Positions 1-13,016 are shown, numbered from the stretch's first letter. The stretch is 63,802 nucleotides of DNA from Saccoglossus kowalevskii (GCF_000003605.2 NW_003131853.1:1052140-1115941), one strand, 5' to 3'. The notes: generated from the letters alone by a model not told the origin. Numbers and translations are program-made.

Positions 1-475
1 ACTATTTTGAATAGGTGGTTTAGTATAGTTTGTTAAACTAGAAAATACTATTTTGATTAGATAGTGTAGTAGAGTTTGTTGAACCTAGAAAATACTATTT
101 TCAATAGGTAGTTTAGTATAGTTTGTTAAACTGGAAAATACTATTTTGATTAGATAGTGTAGTAGAGTTTGTTGAATCTAGAAAATTCTATTTTGATTAG
201 ATAGTGTAGTAGAGTTTGTTGAACCTAGAAAATATTATTTTGAATAGGTAGTTTAGTATAGTTTGTTAAACTGGAAAATATTATTTTGATTAGATAGTGT
301 AGTAGAGTTTATTGAATCTAGAAAATACTATTTTGATTAGATAGTGTAGTAGAGTTTGTTAAACTAGATAAGACTATTTTGATTTGGTAGTGTAGTAGAG
401 ATTGTTGAAACAAGAAACTACTATTTGATTATATATTGTAGTATTGTTTGTTAAACCTAGAAAATACTACAGGAA
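1..475. repeat. Minisatellite, alternating 46/47-bp units
   Basis: About ten head-to-tail units of 46-47 bp open the window. Two variants can be told apart: one has 'aataggtggtttagtatag' in its middle and the other 'gattagatagtgtagtagag'. They partly alternate, so there is a higher-order period of about 93 bp. Units become more diverged after about 380. The array probably continues to the left of the window. No coding potential. Confidence 0.9.
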
Positions 476-2038
476 AATGAAAATTTGTAGTGTACGCTGT
501 TGCTTCATGAAATGTTATATTAAGAAATATAACATAAATTGGAATATTTAGTATGAGTGTTCATTCATAGAGTTTATGCGCGTCTTTGGCATGTCTTTTC
601 GCTTTTACATGTATGGGTATACTCTAACGGGGTGCAGTGTGTTATGGAACACCCGTTGAGTGACCTAATACAGGAGTGTGAATGAGCTAGAAAATGTTGC
701 TGCCCTCATGGCTTGACAACGTTAGTGTTTATTCTGCATAATCTCACGAAATATACAAGTTTATATTTTGACAGTCAGAATAAGATTATTTGCATATAAC
801 AACACACTGATATGATATAATATTTTAAATATGTATTCTAAGGCAAACATGTAATGCATGATTCAAAAGCTTTTATTTTTGCAATGACAAGAGATTAATC
901 ATAATAAAACTAATTAAAGCTCATTGTAATGTACATGTATATTTAATATTTTTGTATACCCCTACTTTGTGATTCCCTCATGCCAGTACGAATTGTTTTT
1001 CGAATGCACCTCCAAAAATCCACCGATCCCTTCACATAAGTTTCTGAAAGCAGCCTAACTTCGGGAAATACTGTACCATTGGCAATTGAGGAAGTTGAGA
1101 AAACAAAAGCTAACTTTTCTAATTTGATTTCCAGCTTCTTCACTCGCATATATTTCGCATATCATTTCACTGAGACTACATGGACTATCCCCACGTACGT
1201 CACCAAATTCGCTCGATCGTTCGAGGTCGACTACACGGTTATTGAATAAATAATGCATCTTTAGAACAGTTTCCGATTTCATCTGAGGTTCACGTACCAC
1301 ATTCTGAGTGTACATGTGTCAGGTGTGTAACTGTATTTGCATTATGAAGGGCGCCATCTAGAAAATTACAATTGTTCACTCGTTTGTCAGTATATCCGGA
1401 CGAACTCTGCATCGTTCATTCGAGAATTTGGTAGCAAGTGTTCTGCTTCGATTAATAGGTTGAACGAATTCCACAACACGCATGCTACATGCTCGTATCA
1501 ATCACATTTATAAAAGGTTAATATTACGTCAGAAATTATTGCCAAATGATTTCATGAAGTGTTTATTACAATTTTCTACAACATATTGTATTATCAAAAC
1601 ATACATTTGCACAACTATGTGTCAGTTTCTCGTACTCATTCAATATCGTACATGCTGCTGTCCAAATAAGGTCAGGTCACTTCCATATTTGGACACGACC
1701 GAGACATATATGGACATGGTAGCAATCAACACTCAGTGACGGATGATGTAATATTGTAAATTTAGTACCGAGATGTTTAAAAAATTACAATATATGATGA
1801 AATATAGTTTTAAAATTATTTCAGATTGTCGACATATGAAAATATGCCTTCAGATGTATTACATTTTAACTGAGTTAGTAATATAAATGTAAATAATTCA
1901 TAAAAAATGTATATATCGTCATGTAGTTTATACTCTATATGGGTTTGAAACATTCCATGTTCTGGTCTAAGGCATGTTGCCGAAATATTAACATGACTAT
2001 AACAAATACACCTTACAAATGATTAGAAATATCCTATA

Positions 2039-2069
<31 letters not shown>

Positions 2070-4009
2070 CTGAATCATTCAAGTTGGGTGCCCTTATATC
2101 GAGGCTAGCGGAAACTATCAGGCAACTTTGGGCACGTTGAAACGTGAGCAATAGTCAACTTTGTAAATAAACGGTTATTCGCCAGCAGTGTTAGCAATAG
2201 GATTATGAGTCCCACATTCACATAGTCATTTTTAACGATTTGTACTTAATCTATACGAACGCGCAAAGCTTATTGTTACATTCACTTGAAAATATTCTCA
2301 AATTCCACTTCAGTCATTTGTTGTAGATGAAAAAATATATATATTTTTGCATAATTTTATCCATATAGCTGGGAGCTGTGTGGTGGAACGCAATATGTCT
2401 AGCATGTTGAACCTTGACATGATTACCACAAAAAGGCACAAAAAATACCAAAAAAATTAAAAATACGTAGGTAAGGAAAATTTGTGAGAATGATACATCT
2501 CACTACGAAAACCAACAATGTACACCGGGTTTTCTTTAAAGCGTGAATTTGTTTATAAGCTTTTTTTTTATAAATGTTTATATATTCCAAATGAACAATC
2601 ACAAACCTTAGCGGATGAATACCGTTCGTATAGAACTCCACTGTGGTTAGTTAACCTTTAACCTCTCCTTTGAAACTGGTTTGCTTTCGCAGTTTAACGT
2701 TCTGTGCCATACGATAATGGTACGACTTGTACTCGAATTCTTTAAAATTTGTCTCAACGAACAAATCACTGATTTCACGCGTTTTAAACAAATTTTATGA
2801 ATTCTACTTTTGCGTTCATGGCAGTAAATTTGACGAAATCTCACAATTATACACGGTAATGAATTACCGAATTATTTCTACATCCAATGAAAAAAACCTT
2901 CTTCCAATTTAAACGAAGCGAGAGGATATTTCGGAACAAATGTTTATAAATGTCCTTAAACACATTCACGCCTTCGTGAAACCCAGAGTAATGTACACAA
3001 AATCAAAATACAAATGATCATTCAAAACACAATTTTATGATCAGTTTCTCAGTGCTCACAATATGCGTCAATCTGTTATACGTTCCCCTCCATAAAACAT
3101 AAATTTAACAACTCTAATTCATTAATTTAAAATTACAGTTGTCGAAACCATGGCATGAGGTTGTCTCATGTAAGTGGTTGCACAGAACAGGACTGAGCAG
3201 AGCTATCCGTGTTAATCTGATGTCATCCCATTGTCGGTCAGCACCAAATCACAGCTGGTCGTTTTATGGGACAAACCTCGCTTAAACATTTGTATTAACT
3301 GTTTTTGAAATGCAAGTACACCTTGATGGAAAGCATCGCACATTGACACTAAATGTCAGTTTACTAGTCCAGTCAATTTATCGACAAATCGTGCATAACC
3401 TGGCACTAATTGCATAAAATCTGTTCATGGTAACAGATCTCGTCAACGGTTGGTCAGATAGTAATGCCACAAGCCGTCACCTGTACTTTCATTTCTAAAA
3501 TTAGAGAAGTTGAATGGCAATTACATAACCAATGACTAGAGAAAAAAAAACTGCTCTTTTGAAAGCAAATACTGAGAAATAACATGTTTTTGTTTTTTTA
3601 ACAGCTTTCCCTTACATCGATTTTGTTATATCTATGATATGTTGCTGATTTTTGACTTGTTACAATGAACATACTTCCTTTTGTAATAAGTGCCATGTTT
3701 AAATGCATTTTGACTGGACTATAAGAATCAGCTGCATAACTACTCTCATAACAACACTATACTAACAACTTACTCTGAATAAAAGCATAATCACGAAAAT
3801 TGCTTGCTAGTTATTAATCCGATTAGTTATTACATTTGTGTACATAGACGACGGAGACAATTCCGTACCAGTTACCAAGTCAAGTGGGTGATGAGTTCGT
3901 GCTAGCAGTTGTACTGGACTACAAAACGTTATTGAATAGTTTTATCTGAATTCAAGTTGCAATGAGTATCGTAGGGGTTACGCCTAGTATCCGGAAACAT
4001 AGTGACATT
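476..4009. other. Intergenic, no gene seen
   Basis: AT-rich DNA with stops in all frames beyond about 90 codons. It holds a short (AT)n microsatellite at 2038-2062. Short open frames on both strands show no recognisable domain or splice-site arrangement. The part below 4010 is the expected 3' untranslated and flanking DNA of the minus-strand gene that ends there. Confidence 0.6.
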
Positions 4010-4801
4010 TTACACAAAGTGATGCCACCATCTGTCACGGTAATCGTTGGGACAAGCAGTTTTCGCGTAGCAAGCCACGATATAATTCGACTGGTTGTTG
4101 TTGTCCCAATATTCTTGACCATTCAGCCGGTAAAATACAGCGAATTCCAAGCGCGTGCCAACGGTGAAATTATTTGGTAGCGATAAACTGAACGAGAACT
4201 GGTCGGTAGCCCCATCACATGAGTTCTGAACATAATTGGTCGGAATATCGTAATATTTTTTCCAGTTATCAGTGGTGAAACGCACGTTAACGTGTTTAAC
4301 GTAGGCAGTGTTGGCGACTCGTATGGTCCCCAATATCGTCATGTCTTCGGCGACAACTAGACTCTCCAAGCATACTTTCTGATCGTTTACTCGCTGTAGA
4401 AATCCGGCGAGAGCACCAGGTTGCGGGAAACACGCTGCTAGGTATCTGTATTCGTCTTGTAGTGGCGTATCCATGTTGTTATGTCGAAGGCACGTGTTGT
4501 TTGATGAAACGGGACATGTCGGGGAGCTCGCCTCCCCCAAGTCATCAAAGGCGACACGTACGCTTTCTGCCAGGTCATCAGCTTCATCAGCTTCGTCAGC
4601 AAAACGCACTTGCTTTTTTTCCGTTGGCGTTCCTGGTGGTGTCTTTCCCGGACTTTTTAAGCAACTACCAGATGGTCTTCTCGACAACACTGGGGTTTCA
4701 TCCTGGTTATTTTCGGACGTGCGAGGGCTAGCTTCCAATTCACTGCCGTCCAAACAATGCCAGTCAGCACATACATCGGTTACGTTTGGATTCTTCTTCA
4801 T
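4010..4801 (-). CDS. Protein phosphatase 1 regulatory subunit 3-like, CBM21 (glycogen-targeting)
   Basis: A single-exon 263-residue protein that should bring protein phosphatase 1 to glycogen, so that glycogen synthase and phosphorylase are dephosphorylated. Seen: an RVxF-type PP1-docking motif KKQVRF at residues 62-67, an acidic stretch after it, then a CBM21 carbohydrate-binding domain at roughly 140-245, with the hallmark ending WDNNNQSNY. Ser/Pro/Thr-rich residues 25-60 may be a phosphorylation-rich linker. The chosen start is the ATG at 4799-4801 (MKKNPNVTD); the open frame extends 14 codons further upstream but without another ATG. The family (PPP1R3B/C/D-type) usually has a single coding exon and about 280-320 residues, so this is slightly short but complete. 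I cannot say which vertebrate paralogue it is closest to. Functional assignment is from family knowledge; docking and CBM motifs are seen directly. Confidence 0.9.
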   Translation of the reverse strand: MKKNPNVTDVCADWHCLDGSELEASPRTSENNQDETPVLSRRPSGSCLKSPGKTPPGTPTEKKQVRFADEADEADDLAESVRVAFDDLGEASSPTCPVSSNNTCLRHNNMDTPLQDEYRYLAACFPQPGALAGFLQRVNDQKVCLESLVVAEDMTILGTIRVANTAYVKHVNVRFTTDNWKKYYDIPTNYVQNSCDGATDQFSFSLSLPNNFTVGTRLEFAVFYRLNGQEYWDNNNQSNYIVACYAKTACPNDYRDRWWHHFV

Positions 4802-4982
4802 TATGACACACGGGAAAGCAAACCAGACATGAACCCACAACAAGTAACACTACCGCTCTCGGTGCCAGTGAACAGCAAACGCCGGGCACAGTTCACCAAG
4901 AGCTGGCGACGACCCATTGTGGACAAGTCTGTCGCTGACACATTCGTACTGTCGTTGCGATAACCAGTCTAAAGAGGATTTC

Positions 4983-5009
4983 TGTTTACATGTATACCTC
5001 GTGACGTCA
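4983..5009. promoter_or_regulatory. Palindromic CRE plus forkhead-like site upstream of the PP1 subunit gene
   Basis: A perfect CRE palindrome TGACGTCA lies at 5002-5009, about 200 bp upstream of the minus-strand ATG, next to a forkhead-type core TGTTTACA at 4983-4990. A CRE half-site variant (tgacgtaa) lies near 5274. cAMP/CREB and FOXO control of glycogen-targeting subunits is known in vertebrates; here it is only inferred from motif matches. Confidence 0.35.
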
Positions 5010-5610
5010 CATGACAGCTTTACGTGCCAACTGGCCTAAGCATAATGACGACACCAAATACACGTTTACTGTCAGTGAAATATCACTCTAATATATTCAG
5101 CTTTTTAATTAAATTAGTTGCCACATTTCTATGGAATAAACCATATGCTGGAATGCGAGATAAACCAGGCCTGATCCCCAAATAGCAGTAGTATCTGCGC
5201 CTGCTACGTGGTATCAACACATCATTATCTATGCATTGAGGTCAAAAATGAGACGGAACGTCATGTGACTGCATGACGTAAATAAAGTCGCTGGGTTTGG
5301 GCTTCCCTATTTGTGGTTTCTCGATTCGAGGCTATAAATAACAGCACTGGTTCAAACAAGTCCTGTATACCTGATACCTAGAATAGTCTAGTTGGTTGTC
5401 ACGTGGTGCTTACACATGCACAAACATAAACACCATACTCGACTCATAAGCGGAGGTTGGCGACCCTTAAAAATTGGCCTCATGATTTAAAATGAGGTTT
5501 TTACGATAGACTTCTATCAATGTAACCAAAGTAGCAACAATGTTTCCAATTTAGTCTTTGTTTTGCGCGTTCAATCCATTCCATCGATATCGATCGTAGT
5601 GATGGCCGAG

Positions 5611-6141
5611 GATATCTGATAGAGGGAAGTTGTGCAACCAAATTTGCCCAGTTCGCAGTTTTTCGACAATAAAAAAATAACTAAGACAAAAACTCACGGT
5701 CACACATTATTCTCTATCAATATACCTCCCAAAATAGGGACATTTCTACTAATTCTTGTGTTTTTTCGACGTTTCTGCGAAAGTAGAACATTCCGGAGGG
5801 GGTCTTTGGCAACGACTGCAAACGTATCGTGTCCAGCCACTGGTTGGCCAAATAGAGGTCAAAATACGCGTTCTATTTTTACGCGTTATGTTTGGCTCTT
5901 CCGTTTCACCCCCTTCGGAATGTTCTACTTTCGCAGCCTAATCGCAGGTTTTTCGTAAAACGTCGAAAACACACAAGAATTAGTAGAAATGTTCCTGTTT
6001 TGGGCTTATTATTGATAGAGAATAATGTCTTTATTACAAAAATGCTGAAAAACCGTGAGTTTTTGCCTTAGTTATTTTTTTATTGTCGAGAAACTGCGAA
6101 CTCGGCAAATTTGGTTGCACAACTTTCCTTTATCATATACA
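5611..6141. mobile_element. Foldback (long inverted repeat) element, about 530 bp
   Basis: Two arms of about 210 bp are reverse complements with scattered mismatches. The left arm starts near 5611 (gatatctgatagagg) and runs to about 5806 (cattccggaggg). The right arm starts near 5910 (ccccttcggaatg) and ends near 6141. The loop is about 100 bp. Outer arms contain ggaagttgtgcaacc / ggttgcacaacttt. No transposase is encoded; the open frames across it come only from the hairpin arms. Non-autonomous foldback element or large MITE; family unknown. Confidence 0.85.
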
Positions 6142-8455
6142 CCCAGCGACACCAATGCCAACTGACTGTGGGCCGAGATTACCACGGTCGTCCCTAAAAT
6201 ACGTATCTTGTCGCTACACATATTTGCTTAGTAGTTTTGTATTTCTAGATACTAATAATATGGTTTTACAAAGAATGATTAAATAAGGAAAAGAAAATAT
6301 CTGCTATATGTTTCGCAATGCTGAGTCTGTAGTCTACAAAGTATCACACAGACATTTGCATTTTAGAGACATTTGCCTACAGAAAATAACCGAGTGTGAT
6401 TCCCAGACACAACAGCCGAATGTAAGTAATAACAATAACTGCTACTGACTACTTACTACTACTAATAATAACCTAGCTTCGAATTTATTAAACATGGATG
6501 ATTATTTGAGCTCACAAACGTTGAATATTGAAATATTTTCCCCGAAAAGCCAAAACATGGTAATTTTCACCGAAGGAATAGTGGATGACCATATAAATAT
6601 AGAAATGTAAAATAATTTATGCACAAGAAATGTTATCGCAACTAAACTTCAATTATTGAAAAAGTAGAAGACAAAAATAAAGCTGAAACATTCGTTGTCA
6701 CGAAAATTCAAATATGATATTTTAATGAAATATGCATTTGAAAAAAGAACAATCCGTTGATTCTATAAAGATCATGTCGTCGATCGGACACATTCTTATT
6801 GCTCCTATTTACCAGTACGTTACCTGTTACTCCTGGCATGCGTAGATAATGGGTTTACGTGACGCCGAGATGATGACGTCATCGACTATCATCCATTCAC
6901 CTTCATATAGCTTCGCCCTCATTTTTATTAGCCCTACCTGTTTAAACTAGTTTACCTTTCGTAGCCAAGTTGACATTTGCCCGGCAATGGACAGATACCA
7001 CAGTATTTAGTTGTCTCTCAATTAAACGCGATTTCAAGTGGTCGTATTTTGTAAGATGATTTGGTTCAAAGGTAAATTCTACCCTCTGTGCGTATTGAAA
7101 TGGGGGTACTTTTGACTGGAACTTTTGGCTAGAGACTTGTTACGCGTCAACAACAATGTGTATTATATATACGGGTTTCACGATCATTAATGACATCATG
7201 ACCACATATTTGCACATTGTAGAATTTGACCCCGGTGTCTGACCTCTCGCTGTGTAAAGAGTCGCGTAAAATGTCGACCCCTTCCCAATGTTTATGTATA
7301 CTTTTAACAATCTGCTTCAGATACCAGTGATAACCGAGAGAGTTGTATATCAATTAGAGCCGTAGGTGGGGATGAATGCTTCTCTGACGGTAATCACCGT
7401 GACGTATGTCTTCTGACGTCAAGCTAAAAGAAAATGTGTTGCCAGTGGATTATGGGTAATTCTCTCTTTGCGTTCATTTATTAGCCCAATACTATAACAA
7501 ACACAATCAACAATGAACGGTGGCTTTAGTAATATGACACAAGCAAAAGAGAAACCCTTCATTGACAACTTGTTATGTGTGTGGCTGCTTAAACATGTAA
7601 TAATAATACATTTGTTAAGTAATTATTTAGTTAATGCATCGCCATCTTTGGAATGTTGTATTTGTGAATCCGAAACCAGATTGAATCACAATGTAGTTTT
7701 TTTTTTAAATTTTAGTATAAACTGCTCTGAATATGTTCGTGCTATATATACATACGATTCACGATAGCTTCACAGCTGAATATTTGTGTCAAATTATGCG
7801 CACATATTGCAGCCTTTCTATTCTAATTGATGCATGTTCTTAGATCTTAGATCTTGTCATATTGTATACATTGTAATCTTGATAATGTGATAGGTATTGT
7901 ATTATTTTATTCGATCTTTGCTATTTAAATTGTTGGTGCATTGCACTGTTATATAACAGTTGTGATTATGCGTTATGAACAATTAATATGTCTTCTATTA
8001 TATTATCTGTTAATTTATTATAATATGAGTGAAGATAAACCTTAATTTATTTGATGTTACATGAGTGTACCTTAATATGGTAAAGCGATTACATTTGTAT
8101 GCAGCATAGCGAAACTGTTTTTTTTTTTATTGGAAATGTGTAGTATATCAAGAGGGCGCTATTAGAGACAAACGTATATAAACCACATTTCATTCGTCGA
8201 ATTGGTGGATTTGATTTCTTTGTAAAGTCAATGTAATATTTACTTGCTTTGCATGTAGCTTAGCTCTTCCAGTGTATGTAATGTCATTCTGTTGATGTTA
8301 GTCAAGGAGTACGGTTACCCAGGCATAATTATATAAAAATTACAACCCATTTTATCACGATTTAGATTTACGTTTTCTAATTTACATATAAATTAGGAAC
8401 GCTTTTAACCAGCTTCAATTATATTTACGAGAGAACACAACTGTAATCAAAGTTA
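6142..8455. other. Intergenic, no gene seen
   Basis: AT-rich sequence with several homopolymer runs and a CRE-like palindrome near 6878 (gatgacgtcatcg). No frame with a recognisable protein domain on either strand. Confidence 0.55.
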
Positions 8456-8467
8456 TAGTGTTCTAGC

Positions 8468-8675
8468 GAAGTATTGTAAAATACTTTATTTTAGCTGGAA
8501 TTAATTTTCGCTGAAAAGATTTTTTGGGTGTTTTGTATGGAATTTATTTTCTCTGATTTTTGACAAGTTTAATGTAAAATATAGGAAAAAAAGGTATATT
8601 CGCCAGATTTTAAATTTTAATTTAAATTAGTGAACATTAATTGCAAGCAAAAATAAAGTATTCTACAGTGATTGA
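8468..8675. mobile_element. MITE (family with TACTTTATTTT termini), copy 1
   Basis: The ends are inverted: left 'gtaaaatactttattttagc' and right 'gcaaaaataaagtattctac'. The interior 'ttttgggtgttttgtatgg' recurs in a second copy at 30100-30265. Length about 200 bp, non-coding. The paired copies and inverted ends support a small DNA-transposon derivative. Confidence 0.65.
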
Positions 8676-10220
8676 TTAGTGTCAGGACGGATGCAGTGGC
8701 TAAGAGAGGCGTTCCTTTACAATGACGTAATTACTAAATTGCGTTATAGCCATGTATTCACGAATAACCATGGCATGGTCCGGTCATCCCTAAAACCGTC
8801 ACTAAGTTTCTACATTTTCAATAATTGTAAATTGAATTACTATCATAAACTATAATGATGAGATTGTGAACAACGAGTTTGGAAATCACATCAATTGCGC
8901 CACCTCGTGGCAAATCCCAGTTCTTTGACGTCACTCGCATAAGATCGCTGCAAGCAATATATTGGTGATGACGACAGCAGGCCCCAGTGCAGTGTTCGTT
9001 ATCTAAAAACGACGCAGCAGTTAGTTCAGACGTACTTAACTTTTTAAACCATAATTTATTGAATATTGATTTATCACTATATTAACGTATATTTATTGGG
9101 CAATTAGTCGTCAGCTAATGCATTTGCTCGCAAGAGATTCGTCAACAAAACCACTGGCAAGCACCACTGTGACAACAAATTAACGCCGCACCTCAATATT
9201 CAGTGTATGACACTCCCCACTTGAAACTATACATGCAATGAAACAATTAATTTAATAATATGACACAAGTGAAAGAGAATTAACATCTTTGTGGTAACGC
9301 TAGCGGGAATGACAATTCTGAAGAGTTTAATGTATTGAATTAGTAACAATATCAATCTAAAATTATGTTCACAGACAAGACAATAATATTGTATCCGAGT
9401 ACGTGGCCCATCATACTAATTAACATAATTATTCCATCAATGCAAAGTGTAACATTTTTATAATGTTACATATCGTATTATACTTAAACAAGTGCTATAT
9501 TGAGCCCAAAACGCCATCAACGCCTTGGTATGTTCAGGGACTTGTGTAGTATATCGGTTTGTCTATAATATCGGTGAATACAATTGTTTTTATTTTTTGT
9601 CTGATGAAAACATGTTATTATTTTCACTGAATGTAATTTCGAGATTTGGCAGCTGTGTGTCGGTGAATAGTATGGACTGAGATAATATTGTCCATTTTAA
9701 AGCCTATCCATTTCACTGAATCGACACAATAGTCAGCGCATGCGCAGACACAAAATACATAAACCAATTCCGTACAGCTGGCAGAAGCGTGATTTGCTGT
9801 CCAGCCCACTGCGTGTTACACTCGAGCGTAAGTACCCCTATACAATTATTGCGTGTTTACTTTGCATTGGCGAGGTTTGCATTAAAGTAATAGCAGAAGG
9901 AACGATCAGTCACCAGGTCGGATGGTAGTGTCGGCCGCGAACAACTATTTCTTCGATGTCGTGATATTAAGCTAAGTATATATCTGCAAGACAATATCAG
10001 GCTTGGGCTGCTGCTTTAAAGTTCCGTTATTCCATTGACACCGGTTAAAACTACCCTCGAGAGTTCATCATGATGATCTGGTCAGTGAAACTACATGCAT
10101 GAATACTTAGTTCAGACACTGTAGGTCATTCGTAGGCAAAGTTTTTTAGTGGCACAACAGGTGCTTGTCGCAATGGCGACATATAGATATACATAGATCA
10201 AAGTCTACACAGGTCTGGTC
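8676..10220. other. Intergenic, no gene seen
   Basis: No recognisable coding sequence on either strand. The stretch just upstream of the beta-glucosidase gene contains candidate promoter motifs that are listed separately. Confidence 0.5.
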
Positions 10221-10226
10221 AACCTC

Positions 10227-10424
10227 TGACCTTTGATCGCAGTGCGCGAACTTTTGTTAGCCTTTAGGATATCATTACATGCAGTCTTTCAGTATACACA
10301 ATGTGTGTCCATATAGAGGCAGCTGTGGATTATGTCGGACAATCAGGGATTATATACTAGAATTATGGCAGTAATAGAAGATTTATATTTTAGGTGTTTT
10401 TTTAATATTTTGATTTTATAAAAA
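10227..10424 (+). promoter_or_regulatory. Candidate promoter of the GH1 gene (DR1-like site and TATA box)
   Basis: A DR1 nuclear-receptor-like site tgacctttgatc lies at 10227-10238 and a TATA-like ttttataaaa at 10414-10424, about 60 bp upstream of the ATG at 10481. The distance fits a short 5' leader. DR1 sites are typical HNF4/RXR targets in digestive tissue; that link is inference. Confidence 0.35.
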
Positions 10425-10480
10425 ATCTAGTATATTATGTAATAATGATTTAAATACTGAACAGAACGATACTAATTTAA

Positions 10481-11849
10481 ATGTATCAATTTCATTATTC
10501 CTTCAGGCTACCATTACACTTTTTTACGATTGCGATTCTGACGTCTGGATTGAAGTTGACAATGGCTGACACTTTAAACTATGATAAATTTGTATACAGC
10601 GAGTTCAACGATCCTGAACGAGACCAACTTTTATATGGCCATTTCCCAGATAATTTTACATGGGCAGTAGCAACTGCGTCGTACCAAGTAGAAGGTGCCT
10701 GGAACGAGGACGGCAAAGGTTTGAGCATCTGGGACACATTCACTCATCAGCCTAACCATATTTATAAGAACCACAACGGCGATGTAGCTTGCGATAGCTA
10801 TCACAAGATTGCTGAAGATATCGATATACTAAAAGACTTAGGTGTCACTCATTATAGGTTTTCACTGTCGTGGCCCAGAATTCTTCCTGATGGAACTGTT
10901 GATAATATTAACAATGCTGGTATTGATTATTACAACCGTTTAATTGACGCGCTGATTGCTGCCAATATACAACCTATGGTCACTTTATATCACTGGGACC
11001 TTCCACAGTCTCTCCAAGACATCGGCGGATGGAGCAACGACATACTTGCTGTGTATTTCAATTTATATGCAGAACTTTGCTTCGAAAAATTTGGAGACAG
11101 AGTCAAAACGTGGATTACCTTGAATGAGCCATACATCGCTGCTAGGATGGGCCATGAAATGGGCGTACATGCACCTGGTCTACGTCACCAAGGTACAACA
11201 ATCTACAGAGTGGGTCACACTATGCTGAAGGCACATGCCAAAGCGTGGCACAGCTACAACACTATTTACAGACCTGACCAGAAAGGTTCTATCGGCATCA
11301 CTCTGGTTGGTTTCTGGGGAGAACCTGCATCTGACAGTGACGAAGACAGGGCAGCTGCTGATAGATATGTCCAGTTCATGCTCGGTTGGTTCGCTCATCC
11401 CATCTTCATTGGAGATTACCCGGATGTGATGAAAGAACAAATTCTGAAGAAGAGTCGTGCACAGGGTCTTACATCTTCGCGTTTACCATCCTTCACTGAG
11501 GAAGAAATCAACTTGATTCGTGGTACGAGCGATTTCATTGGCCTGAATTACTACACGACACAACTAGTTCGTCATGCTGAAACTGAAACGTTGCCGGTCG
11601 GATTCTTAGAAGACCAGGACCAAGTCGCGTGGTATAACGAGAGCTGGCCGAAAACCGGAGTACCTTGGCTGCGACCAGTTCCATGGGGGTTTCGCAAGAT
11701 TATGAATTGGATTAAGATGAATTATGATAACCCACCAATCATTATAACTGAGAACGGTGTAGCAGAGTTTAGTGATGGGAAGGAACAACTATTGAATGAC
11801 ACATGGAGAATACAATACATTACCTCACATGTCAATGAAATGTTAAAAG
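10481..11849 (+). CDS. GH1 beta-glucosidase / lactase-like, exon 1 (residues 1-456)
   Basis: This exon carries nearly all of a glycoside hydrolase family 1 (TIM barrel) enzyme that should hydrolyse beta-glucosides or beta-galactosides by a retaining mechanism. Seen: a hydrophobic N-terminus (about residues 8-22) that looks like a signal peptide; the GH1 N-terminal signature FTWAVATASYQVEGAW; the acid/base motif TLNEPY with Glu216; and the nucleophile motif IITENG with Glu424. The ATG at 10481 is the first in frame and gives the signal peptide. The exon ends in a phase-1 donor (AAAAG|GTATGT) before the last two barrel strands, which are supplied by one of two terminal exons downstream. Closest in type to single-domain lactase-phlorizin-hydrolase-like enzymes of invertebrates; the exact substrate cannot be told. 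Confidence 0.93.
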
Positions 11850-12010
11850 GTATGTATTAACTAATCATTAACCAACCAATTGACATCCAGTGAGGCCAGG
11901 CATTTATTGAAGTATTGTCCGATAAGAAAAAAAAATGCTAAGCGATAGGAAATAATATGTTATTTATTATTTCTATACTTGTATTAATTGATGGCACCAC
12001 TGGTTGCTTC

Positions 12011-12149
12011 TTAAAGGGCGGCAGTCGTCGTGCCGCGCCCTGTTCGATATGGGACTCATAGCGACGTATACAAAGAGTGTAAAATACATTCAATTTGTTT
12101 ATTTACATGAAATTCGAACACGCGTTGCGCGACGACCGCCGCGCTTTAA
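12011..12149 (+). mobile_element. TTAA-flanked GC-rich MITE, copy 1 (in the GH1 intron)
   Basis: Starts TTAA|AGGGCGGCAGTCGTCG and ends CGACGACCGCCGCGCT|TTAA. The interior holds the family core gttcgatatgggactcatag. The TTAA target is the piggyBac type, but no transposase is present, so superfamily assignment is inference. Four more copies are in the window. Confidence 0.85.
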
Positions 12150-13016
12150 AGTGGTTAGTGTACATATGATATCCCAAAATAATTTCTATTAAATGAATTC
12201 AATATGACTGTGTCCAATCCGATCTGACCAATTATGCTTTGGTTGCAGTAAACTAATTGTGAACCATTTGATTATAGCTAAATGCCCGGTGCTAAATGGC
12301 ACACCATATTTTGATTTTCAAATTATGTGTATTAGTATGTATGACTTTCAAAGGTCGCTCTAAATAAATTCATGTCGAAATTATTGGGGTTTCGAACTAC
12401 ACGTTATAAAATCCAAATATTCAATGCGAGGGCACGCTCTGTGCCAGCATGCACAACTGAAACAATTTGAGGGCTGTTCATATTAAAACCTTTATGCAAA
12501 CATGAATAAATCTCAGGGACAACCTCGTGTATCCATGTTTTAGAAACATGTCACAATTTATTTGTTTTAGGGTATTTGTGCTCTTTATTATTCTCATATC
12601 CTCCCAGTTACTGCAGTAAATTATGTATAAAAATATGAATTATATTTTCATATTTAAATGCGTTTCATATATATTACCTTCATACATCTGTAACTAATTA
12701 ATCCATCTACGCTCCTTGTATTTTTCAGATAGCTTGTTAATGATATTAACTAATTAATCATCACCATTGTTTATAGTTTCTGTCATTTTCAGGCGGCACT
12801 TGGTTAACATTGCAGGCATTTATGCACACGTTCACAGATAAGGTCATTCTACTAACCACTGCACATTTTTTAATTAACCTCGTAACTAAAGTATTGGCAA
12901 TTGCCGCGATCATAGAACTTGCTTTATAACACGCTTGTCGCAAATTCATTGCCACAAAGCATTGCACTAATTTAGATGCTTTCAATTTCAAAATCATACG
13001 TGTTTTTTTCGTTTAG

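Noticed and set aside
4462-4832. Plus-strand frames over the PP1-subunit gene
   Set aside because: Antisense shadows of a clear CBM21 protein on the minus strand.
5632-5958. 108-codon plus-strand frame
   Set aside because: Lies entirely within the foldback element; no protein motif.
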